Source of the DNA: JAYQPQ01 sp038145405
GTDB lineage: Bacteria; Pseudomonadota; Gammaproteobacteria; Pseudomonadales; GM7GCV1
Length of the DNA: 12,509 nucleotides
NCBI GenBank assembly: GCA_038145405.1
Contig: JAYQPQ010000052.1
Location: forward strand, 1-12,509
Direction of reading: 5' to 3'
In this document: piece after piece, positions 1-5,911 of the stretch
Layout of the letters: each line of letters begins with the position of its first letter
Numbering within the stretch: the stretch's first letter is position 1
Notes under the pieces: model-generated
The model's database searches: none
What the model was told of the DNA's origin: nothing
Seen by the model: only the letters and a program-made list of their open reading frames with translations
Position numbers and translations under genes: made by a program

Positions 1-165
1 CAGATGGTGATCGACCCACTGGGTCCGAACGAGGGGGAATATCATGTGATTCGAGGTGCCAGTTGGTCGCGAGGCTACCTGCCTCAACTGCGACTGGCTT
101 ATCGTGATTACGACGCTGTAGGACGCAATGACGTTGGTTTCCGCGTGGCGCGCTATGCCCGCTAA
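1..165 (+). CDS. Formylglycine-generating enzyme / sulfatase-modifying factor family protein, C-terminal fragment
   Basis: An open frame enters from the left edge and ends at TAA 163-165, giving the last 54 residues of a longer protein. It contains VIRGASW followed by a run ending NDVGFRVARYAR. The pairing of a V-x-R-G-G/A-S-W motif with a terminal N-D-x-G-F-R-V-A-R is the hallmark end of the FGE-sulfatase (SUMF1/EgtB-like) fold. Proteins of this fold oxidise a cysteine to formylglycine in sulfatases, or, in many bacterial paralogues, act as accessory domains without known chemistry. The catalytic cysteines would lie upstream, so activity cannot be judged. The next gene starts inside this one, so it is probably the upstream member of the same operon and could be an accessory part of the envelope system. 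The family call is solid; the role is not. Confidence 0.85.
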   Translation, partial: QMVIDPLGPNEGEYHVIRGASWSRGYLPQLRLAYRDYDAVGRNDVGFRVARYAR

Positions 166-409
166 ATACGCTATTGCAATGGCATTTCTGACGCTGAGTC
201 TGGCGCTGGCGGCACAGGTGTTTGAACCCGAATCTGCCCCTGAAGCCACGGCGCAGCCTGCCGTTGCGACAGCTGCTGCAGAGGAAACCCCTGCGCCAGC
301 AGAAGATAGCGTACCCGCCTCGACCTCGGCATCTGGCTCATTTGAAACCTTTAACCCGAGCGAGGAAATATCGGAGGATCTCTCCGTGCCCTTTCCGGTG
401 GATATATGA
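128..409 (+). CDS. Small exported Ala/Pro/Glu-rich protein of unknown function
   Basis: This 93-residue protein is not a family I recognise. The N-terminus has basic residues (R8, K13) followed by a hydrophobic stretch at about residues 14-29 ending in Ala-Ala, so it is either a cleavable signal peptide or a single membrane anchor. The rest is low-complexity, rich in Ala, Pro, Glu, Ser and Thr (about 30-75), and ends in an acidic tail (SEEISEDLSVPFPVDI). AGGA at 120-123 lies 4 bases before ATG 128 and supports this start; in-frame ATGs at 155 and 179 are alternatives with poorer upstream sites. It overlaps the FGE-type gene by 38 bases, and its TGA lies 15 bases before the preferred start of the TolQ-like gene. 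It sits where a linker or a small partner of the channel protein might be expected, but nothing shows that directly. Confidence 0.7.
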   Translation: MTLVSAWRAMPAKYAIAMAFLTLSLALAAQVFEPESAPEATAQPAVATAAAEETPAPAEDSVPASTSASGSFETFNPSEEISEDLSVPFPVDI

Positions 410-411
410 TC

Positions 412-416
412 AAGGA
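412..416 (+). promoter_or_regulatory. Ribosome binding site choosing the start of the TolQ-like gene
   Basis: AAGGA lies 7 bases before ATG 424, an ideal spacing. The earlier in-frame ATG at 406 overlaps the preceding TGA as ATGA, but its only purine-rich stretch (GGTGGA, 397-402) is 3 bases away, which is too close. The site favours 424, though coupled initiation at 406 cannot be excluded. Confidence 0.55.
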
Positions 417-423
417 TCACGAA

Positions 424-1221
424 ATGAAATCATTGTTTGAGCGAGAGTTTTTCTTCCAGGTTTCGGCCCTGATCCTCGCCTTTATTGTGGTACACGTTCT
501 CTACGTCGCCATGGTAAGACCCAATGCTCAGGCTGCTCTGCAGCTCGAAGCGGCAATGCTTGAGCAGGGTGAGTCGGCCGCGGAGGCGCAGCGATCGATC
601 TGGGTGGTGGTCAAGGATTACGAGCAGGAATCCTGCTTTATCCTGATGCTGTGGGCTATGGCGATTATGGGCTACAAGGCCCGTCGCGCCTTGCAGGAAC
701 GCCAATTGCTGGAAAAGGATCTGGTGCAGATCGCCGAGGGTACCAAGATTCTGCCGGAGGACGCGCGCAAGCTGTCACGGTCGATCGAAGCTCTGCCAGA
801 CACCTCCGCCGGGTATCTCTTGCCGCGCGCCCTGCAAACCGGATTGCAGCGCCTGGATTCGGGCAGCAGTGTGCAGGAGGTTGCCGCTTCGATTCGCGAT
901 GTTTGTGAAACCGAATCCCAGCGCCTGGACTCGGAACTGGCCATGGTTCGCTATATTGCCTGGGCGATCCCCTCAATCGGCTTTATCGGCACCGTTCGCG
1001 GTATCGGAGGCGCTCTGGCCAATGCCCACGAGGCGGTCGCCGGCAATATCGCCGGGGTAACAGCCAGTCTAGGCGTGGCCTTCAATTCCACCTTTATCGC
1101 GTTGCTAATCAGCATCATTATCATGTTTCTGTCGCACCAGCTCACCTTGATGCAGGAGCGCTTGGTGCTGGATAGCCAGAATTACTGCGACCGCAATCTG
1201 CTGCGGCACATACGGGTATAA
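424..1221 (+). CDS. MotA/TolQ/ExbB family proton-channel protein
   Basis: This is an inner-membrane protein of 265 residues (271 if ATG 406 is used). Hydrophobic segments are visible at about 12-31, 71-86, 178-198 and 208-237 (numbering from 424). The last two carry the family signature: a helix with IPSIGFIGTVRGIGGAL, then a loop and GVTASLGVAFNSTFIALL. This is the TolQ/ExbB/MotA core that forms the ring around the proton-carrying partner helix. Between TM2 and TM3 is a charged cytoplasmic region of about 90 residues. Known members work with a TolR, ExbD or MotB partner to turn the proton gradient into mechanical work. No such gene is here; the two VWA genes downstream have membrane helices that could serve instead (inference). 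The gene is 4 bases upstream of the 449-residue protein, so it is co-transcribed. The family is clear; the specific function is unknown. Confidence 0.88.
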   Translation: MKSLFEREFFFQVSALILAFIVVHVLYVAMVRPNAQAALQLEAAMLEQGESAAEAQRSIWVVVKDYEQESCFILMLWAMAIMGYKARRALQERQLLEKDLVQIAEGTKILPEDARKLSRSIEALPDTSAGYLLPRALQTGLQRLDSGSSVQEVAASIRDVCETESQRLDSELAMVRYIAWAIPSIGFIGTVRGIGGALANAHEAVAGNIAGVTASLGVAFNSTFIALLISIIIMFLSHQLTLMQERLVLDSQNYCDRNLLRHIRV

Positions 1222-1225
1222 CCCC

Positions 1226-2575
1226 ATGCCTGTCGTCGTTGATCTCAGTGACATTGCCTTGCTGGTCGATAGCGGTGAGCAGCGCTTGCTCTCGCCGGGA
1301 TATGCCCTGTTGCAAAAAGACCAGGATCCGATGCTTGGTGAAATCGCCCTGCATCAAAGCCGCTTGTCGCCAGCCCGCGCAGCCAACCGTTTCTGGCGGG
1401 AGCTCTCACTTAACCCGGTGGGCATCAGCCATCACCAGGTTCGTCACCAGGCCGATCTCGTCTGGCACCATATCAAGCAGCTCAACGCCGAGCTGTCGCT
1501 CGATTGGGGACGATTTGTCACGCCCAGCCACTATGACGAGGCGCAGCTGAGCCTCCTCTCCGGCATCCTCAAGAGTCAGCAGATCAGACCGCAGGCATTG
1601 ATCAGGCGTGCCCTGCTGGGGGCGCTGGCCAGTCCCAAGGCGAGCTATTATCTCGAGTTCCAACTGCATCAAGTGCTGCTAACCAGCCTGCGGTCAGAGT
1701 CGGGGGAACGCCTAGCGACGGAGTCCAGGGCCGTCGGCAGTGGCGGACAGATCGAGCTGGTGGACTGCCTCATGCAGGGTATACAGAAGCGGTTTATTCG
1801 GGATACCCGATTCGATCCGCTGCATCACGCCAGCACCGAGCAGCAATTGGCGGATAGCCTACCGGACCTGCTCAGCCATTTGACGAGATCAGATGCCACG
1901 CTGGCTTTGGTGAAGCTACGCGACGAAGAATATCGGGTGGAGGTGCGCCGCGATGACCTCGCCGACGCACTCCGACCTTTCTGGGATAGGTTGGCCGCCG
2001 CGCTGCCACCCGCAGCCCAGTTGGTTGCAGATAGCGGTATTGCACTCTATCCGGGTGCGGACAAGGTTTTACACCACGCCGATCGGGTTGCAGCGCATGA
2101 GTTGATCGAAATTGCTCGGGAATTGCCGCTGGCGGATACCGCCGACGCCGACGCGCCGCAATTCCTCACCAAGTTTATGGCAGTGACGCAGGATCCGGAT
2201 AACGCGACCTCCACAGCAAAGCCGACCAGCATTGCCCTGCCGAATGTCACCTCCTCGACGTCGACTTCGAGCAATAAGGTTCAGGATAGTGGTGCCAGCC
2301 ACCTCCTGTGCCAGGGGGTCGCCATGCGCCAGCCCCAGATCTGGTTTGCCCAGTCGCCAGCCGGGCAACTGGAAATGCTCGGCGAACAGCCGGAGCAGCC
2401 GCTGGCAATCTGCCGTATGGAGGGTGCCGGTCTGGAGCTCGAAGCACTTGGAGAAATGTGGATTAATGGCGAGAAGCTGGTGGGTCGTCGCCGATTGCAG
2501 CGCGCCGACTATTGCTCCAGCCCTTCCGCTTCTGGCGGCGTCACCGCCATCAGGGTACTTGGGGATGGCCATTAG
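1226..2575 (+). CDS. Conserved hypothetical protein, possibly a degenerate Hsp70/actin-like fold with FHA-like C-terminus
   Basis: This 449-residue protein has no signal peptide or membrane segment and is probably cytoplasmic. The start VVVDLSDIALLVDSG resembles the phosphate-1 strand-turn-strand of Hsp70/actin-type ATPases, but the usual D-x-G-T is replaced by DLSD. The region at about 95-155 (a T/V-P-x-x-Y-x-x-x-Q-L stretch, then YYLEFQLHQVLLTSL) recalls the middle of that fold. A Ser/Thr-rich linker spans about 320-352. The tail at about 365-447 includes WINGEKLVGRRRLQRADY, which looks like the N-G plus L-x-x-x-D turn of an FHA-type beta sandwich. These are weak resemblances, not assignments. 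The start is 4 bases after the channel gene's stop, with no good ribosome site, suggesting coupled translation. The last 11 bases overlap the first VWA gene. It would be the only soluble cytoplasmic member of the set. Confidence 0.75.
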   Translation: MPVVVDLSDIALLVDSGEQRLLSPGYALLQKDQDPMLGEIALHQSRLSPARAANRFWRELSLNPVGISHHQVRHQADLVWHHIKQLNAELSLDWGRFVTPSHYDEAQLSLLSGILKSQQIRPQALIRRALLGALASPKASYYLEFQLHQVLLTSLRSESGERLATESRAVGSGGQIELVDCLMQGIQKRFIRDTRFDPLHHASTEQQLADSLPDLLSHLTRSDATLALVKLRDEEYRVEVRRDDLADALRPFWDRLAAALPPAAQLVADSGIALYPGADKVLHHADRVAAHELIEIARELPLADTADADAPQFLTKFMAVTQDPDNATSTAKPTSIALPNVTSSTSTSSNKVQDSGASHLLCQGVAMRQPQIWFAQSPAGQLEMLGEQPEQPLAICRMEGAGLELEALGEMWINGEKLVGRRRLQRADYCSSPSASGGVTAIRVLGDGH

Positions 2576-3635
2576 AAGGCGCTCCGCATCGACTTTCAGC
2601 CTGTCCTTTCTCGACATCATGTCCTGTGGGCTGGGCGCCACCGTACTGCTTTTCCTTATTCTTAAGCACAACACGGAAACGGTCGTTGTGGACACCGAGC
2701 TGCGGCAGTCGGAAGTCAATTTGCTGCAGGAAGAAATTCTCCTTGGCGAAGAAAATCTGGCTCGTATTCGAAACACCATTAGCGAGTTGGACGAGGAATT
2801 AGCCATCGCCCAGGGCTTGTCGCGAGAAATTCAGGACGAAATCGATTCGCTAGAAAACGAAATCGCCTTACTCGACCCGGTTGCCCAGGAATCGCTCGAA
2901 GAGCTACGTCAGCGCCTGGCCTTGCTGCAGGAGCAGAAAGAGATTTTGCAAGCTGAAATCGGTGGTGGTGTGCGGCGCTTTCTGGGCGAAGGACAGCGTC
3001 AGTACCTCACCGGGATTCGCCTGGGCGGTGAATTTGTGCTGATCCTGCTAGATACCTCCGACAGCATGCTGGACGAAACCATCGTCAACGTGATTCGTCG
3101 CCGCGTTCGCGATGACGACTCCAAACGTCAGGCCCCCAAGTGGCAGCAGGCAGTACGTATCGTCGAGTGGATAATCAGCAATATTCCGGTAGGCGCACGC
3201 TTTCAGGTGGTGGCTTTCAACGAATCCACGGCACAGCTGGTCAGCGGGCAGCGCGGCGGGTGGCTGGCTACCGATATACGCAGCGAGGTCGAACTGGGCA
3301 TCGATAATCTCTATCAGCTGGTTCCAGACGGCGGCACCAACCTTTACCGGGCCTTTGCCGCAATTGATGACTTTGCCCCGCGCCCCGATAACATTTTTCT
3401 GGTGACCGATGGCCTGCCGACCCTGGGCCGGGAGCCGCCGCGCAGCTCCGCCATATCGAGCAATGAGCGTTACCGATTATTTAATGATGCTGTCAGATTG
3501 GTGCCGGAGCGCGGTATTCCGATTAACATCCTACTCCTACCCATGGAGGGGGACCCCTTGGCTGCAGCTGCCTTCTGGCAGCTGGCTCAGGATACCAGGG
3601 GCAGTTTTCTCACCCCATCGAGTGACTGGCCATGA
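2565..3635 (+). CDS. Membrane-anchored coiled-coil protein with von Willebrand factor A domain (first of a tandem pair)
   Basis: This 356-residue protein has a basic N-terminus (RRR at 4-6), one membrane helix at about 14-33 containing SFLDIMSCGLG, a long charged heptad-rich coiled coil at about 45-133, and a C-terminal VWA domain at about 155-350. The metal-ion-dependent adhesion site is complete: DTSDS at 163-167, Thr258 in DGGTN, and Asp282 in VTDG. The basic start predicts a cytoplasmic N-terminus and a periplasmic coiled coil and VWA domain. VWA domains usually bind protein partners through the metal. Asp17 at the start of the helix resembles the proton-carrying Asp of TolR/ExbD. I chose ATG 2565, which overlaps the previous gene by 11 bases, because the N-terminus then matches that of the next gene; the open frame extends back to 2232 but only as antiphase to the upstream gene. 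The next gene overlaps by ATGA. Confidence 0.88.
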   Translation: MAIRRRSASTFSLSFLDIMSCGLGATVLLFLILKHNTETVVVDTELRQSEVNLLQEEILLGEENLARIRNTISELDEELAIAQGLSREIQDEIDSLENEIALLDPVAQESLEELRQRLALLQEQKEILQAEIGGGVRRFLGEGQRQYLTGIRLGGEFVLILLDTSDSMLDETIVNVIRRRVRDDDSKRQAPKWQQAVRIVEWIISNIPVGARFQVVAFNESTAQLVSGQRGGWLATDIRSEVELGIDNLYQLVPDGGTNLYRAFAAIDDFAPRPDNIFLVTDGLPTLGREPPRSSAISSNERYRLFNDAVRLVPERGIPINILLLPMEGDPLAAAAFWQLAQDTRGSFLTPSSDWP

Positions 3636-4627
3636 GGAAAAAACGCGAGATCGAAGAAGCCAATATCTCTTTCCTTGACGTAATCTGCTGTGGATTCGGC
3701 GCCATTGTGTTGCTGCTCTTGATTGTTCAGACTCAGGCGCCCAATGTGCTGGAAGTTTCCGAAGTCGAGGGCGAGGGCCGCATCAAGGCTTTGCAGGATC
3801 AGCTGTTCTCCCTGCGCGGCGAAATCAATTACCTGGAACGCGAGCTCACCGTCAAACAGGAGCAGATTGACGACGAACAAACTCGTGTCGCCATTCTGCG
3901 CCGTCAACTCGATCAGCTAACTAGCCAGCAATTGGCCCTGCAAGCGGCCAATCTCAATGCCGACGTCGAACGTCGCGACCTCTACTTTGCTCTACAGACT
4001 CTGACGGATGAAATGCGTCGCCTCTATCGTCAGCAGGAAGCCCAGAATGACTACATCGGCGGAATTCCGGTTGACTCCGAGTACGTCGTTTTCATCATTG
4101 ATACTTCGGGCAGTATGTATACCTTTGCCTGGAACCGCCTGGTTGAAGAGGTGGTCAACATCCTCAATATTTATCCGAATGTCAAAGGCCTGCAGATCAT
4201 GAATGATATGGGCCAATACATGTTCAGCAGTTACCGGGATCAGTGGATCGAAGACACCCCGGCGCGCCGTAACATTATCATCAGCCAGCTGCGCAACTGG
4301 CATCCCTTCAGCAATTCCAGTCCGGTTGAGGGTATAAATGCGGCCATTCGCTCCTTCTATTCACCGGACCACAAAATCAGTCTGTATGTCATGGGTGACG
4401 ACTATACGGGCGGCTCGCTGCAGCGTGTGCTCGACACGGTAAACTCGTTGAACCGGGAGCAACCCGGCGGTCAGCCCATGGTGCGGATACACGCTATCGG
4501 CTTCCCGGTACTGTTCAACGTTACGGGCGGCAATGCGCAGTCATCAGCTTTCCGCTACGCTGCGCTAATGCGGCAAATGACACATCAGAATGCAGGCACC
4601 TTTGTAGGCCTGAATGATTATCGATAA
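3632..4627 (+). CDS. Membrane-anchored coiled-coil protein with von Willebrand factor A domain (second of a tandem pair)
   Basis: This 331-residue paralogue of the preceding gene is read through an ATGA overlap. It has a charged N-terminus (MRKKREIEE), one membrane helix at about 13-32 with ISFLDVICCGFGAIVLL, a coiled coil at about 45-137, and a VWA-type domain at about 148-327. The first metal motif is intact (DTSGS, 157-161). The usual G-G-T-N loop is replaced by NSSPVEGIN (228-236), and the later aspartates appear as MGDD (254-257). Metal binding may therefore be altered, with Ser229 or Ser230 perhaps standing in for the Thr. It probably lies in the periplasm, tethered to the inner membrane, and may pair with its neighbour through the coiled coils (inference). 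Asp16 at the start of the helix is at the same place as Asp17 of the first VWA protein. Confidence 0.87.
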   Translation: MRKKREIEEANISFLDVICCGFGAIVLLLLIVQTQAPNVLEVSEVEGEGRIKALQDQLFSLRGEINYLERELTVKQEQIDDEQTRVAILRRQLDQLTSQQLALQAANLNADVERRDLYFALQTLTDEMRRLYRQQEAQNDYIGGIPVDSEYVVFIIDTSGSMYTFAWNRLVEEVVNILNIYPNVKGLQIMNDMGQYMFSSYRDQWIEDTPARRNIIISQLRNWHPFSNSSPVEGINAAIRSFYSPDHKISLYVMGDDYTGGSLQRVLDTVNSLNREQPGGQPMVRIHAIGFPVLFNVTGGNAQSSAFRYAALMRQMTHQNAGTFVGLNDYR

Positions 4628-5228
4628 GGGGATGAGAGGCTTGAAGCGAATCTGGTCACTGGTAGCGCTCGGACTGGCGTCCTGTGCCTCTAACTACCAA
4701 ATTGACGCCAGCTTCCCTGCCCCCTTGGTCAATCCACTGCCAGTGGATGCCGGTTTGATTCTGGGCGAGGCTTTCGAGGCCTATGCCTTTGAGGAGCTTT
4801 CGGAAGATCGCGACGAAATTCACATCGAACTGGGAACCGCCCAGGCCGAATTATTCCGCGTGGTGATGGGTCAAATGTTTCGATCCCTCACGCTGGAATC
4901 GCCTTACCAGGGAGCGCAGTTGCTGGTTGAGCCAAGTATCGACGATTTTCAGTACGCCATACCGCGGGAAACCCGAGCCAATATCTATGAAGTCTGGTTG
5001 AAATACCGGGTCCAGGTGAGAGAGCCGAACGGTGCGGTATTGGCCGATTGGCTGATCAATGGATATGGCAAGACGCCGACCGCACTGTTGAAATCGCAGG
5101 GTGACGCCATACAGGCTGCGGTGACGCTGGCCTTGCGCGATGTCGGCGTGCAGTTTGCGATAGGCTTTGCCAGGCAGCCCGCTATGGTTGACTGGTTGCA
5201 GAGGACAAATGGGGAGGCTTCTGAATGA
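4614..5228 (+). CDS. Putative lipoprotein, function unknown
   Basis: The protein is 204 residues from ATG 4614. A signal peptide is followed by the lipobox LASC, with the lipidated cysteine at residue 24. The next residues are Ala-Ser rather than Asp, which in gammaproteobacteria points to the outer membrane. The mature part is soluble, with alternating strand-like and helical stretches and no motif I can name; it has the feel of small envelope auxiliary lipoproteins, but I do not assign a family. The start is uncertain. ATG 4614 overlaps the VWA gene by 14 bases and has TAGG 5 bases upstream. ATG 4632 sits directly against AAGGGG. TTG 4641 lies 9 bases after AAGGGG (4626-4631) and would give a textbook start M-K-R-I-W. 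Its stop overlaps the next lipoprotein gene as ATGA. Confidence 0.8.
   Translation: MIIDKGMRGLKRIWSLVALGLASCASNYQIDASFPAPLVNPLPVDAGLILGEAFEAYAFEELSEDRDEIHIELGTAQAELFRVVMGQMFRSLTLESPYQGAQLLVEPSIDDFQYAIPRETRANIYEVWLKYRVQVREPNGAVLADWLINGYGKTPTALLKSQGDAIQAAVTLALRDVGVQFAIGFARQPAMVDWLQRTNGEASE
4626..4631 (+). promoter_or_regulatory. Possible ribosome binding site for a TTG start of the first lipoprotein
   Basis: AAGGGG overlaps the stop codon of the second VWA gene and lies 9 bases before the in-frame TTG at 4641. Initiation there would shorten the signal peptide to a conventional MKR-type N-terminus. The match is good, but ATG 4614 is the more conservative start. Confidence 0.35.
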
Positions 5229-5908
5229 GACATTCCAGTGTCCTGAATCTATGCCTTGTATTGGCCGGCACTGTCTGGCTAACCGGCTGCACCTCGGTCA
5301 ATGTCAACGAGATGCGTCTGTCGGAAACCGACCTGGATCCAACCCGGGAAACCGTGGTGGTTCTGGGTCGCCATCACTCGGCGGAATTCGAAACCGAACC
5401 TGAATTGGTCGCCTGTATCGGTGATCGACTGGAAGCAGGCATTCGCGGTCTTGATGTGCTCCCGGCTCCAGAATTTCGCGATCGGCTTTACCCCTGGTTT
5501 GAACCGCGCACCGCGCCGCTGCAACTGGACAAGTTTGGCAGCATCCTGCAGGAACCTCTGGTTCGCGATGCCATATCCGGCATGGGCGTACGCTATATCG
5601 TCTGGATCACGGGCGCCACCGAGCAGGTCAACGAATCCGGCTCTCTGGCCTGCACCTTTGGTCCCGGAGGTGGCGGCTGCTTTGGCTTTGGTACCTGGGA
5701 AAATGAAAGCCAGTACGAAGCCACGATTTGGGACTTCAATAGCCTCAGCGAGGCAGGACGTATCAGCACAGATGCACGCGGTACTTCCTACCTGCCGGCT
5801 GTGATTATCCCCATACCCCTGATCGCTCGCGTTCAGAGCAATGCCTGTGAAGGTATGGGCGATCAGATCATGGATTTCTTTACACCGTCGGCTACAGCCG
5901 CCTCCTGA
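5225..5908 (+). CDS. Putative lipoprotein, function unknown (second of two)
   Basis: This 227-residue protein has a short signal peptide ending in the lipobox LTGC, with the lipidated cysteine at residue 22 followed by Thr-Ser, which suggests outer-membrane sorting. Further cysteines sit in the CIGD, SLACTF, GGGGCFGFG and SNACEGMG segments, so periplasmic disulfides are possible. The Gly-rich stretch FGPGGGGCFGFGTW is distinctive. I do not recognise the family. The start is strong: GGGGAGG at 5211-5217 lies 7 bases before the ATG, and the ATG overlaps the previous TGA. It ends 3 bases before the metalloprotease gene, so the three envelope genes at the end of the operon are likely made together. 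It shows no clear homology by eye to the first lipoprotein. Confidence 0.82.
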   Translation: MRHSSVLNLCLVLAGTVWLTGCTSVNVNEMRLSETDLDPTRETVVVLGRHHSAEFETEPELVACIGDRLEAGIRGLDVLPAPEFRDRLYPWFEPRTAPLQLDKFGSILQEPLVRDAISGMGVRYIVWITGATEQVNESGSLACTFGPGGGGCFGFGTWENESQYEATIWDFNSLSEAGRISTDARGTSYLPAVIIPIPLIARVQSNACEGMGDQIMDFFTPSATAAS

Positions 5909-5911
5909 CGT

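Noticed and set aside
2232..2564. Upstream extension of the first VWA frame by 111 codons
   Set aside because: It overlaps the 449-residue gene out of frame, and the extra residues are Arg/Pro/Ser-rich without structure. ATG 2565 gives an N-terminus that matches the second VWA protein.
2069..2806. A 245-codon open frame on the minus strand
   Set aside because: It lies antisense across the junction of two plus-strand genes and has no ribosome site or recognisable domain.
424..4627. Zorya-type anti-phage defence (MotA/TolQ-like plus partner)
   Set aside because: The channel protein lacks the long ZorA tail as far as can be seen, there is no ZorB with an OmpA-like domain, and no helicase or nuclease gene is nearby.
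2565..4627. Bat (aerotolerance) or MoxR-VWA operon
   Set aside because: No MoxR-type AAA ATPase or DUF58 gene is adjacent, and the helix-coiled coil-VWA layout differs from BatA/BatB.
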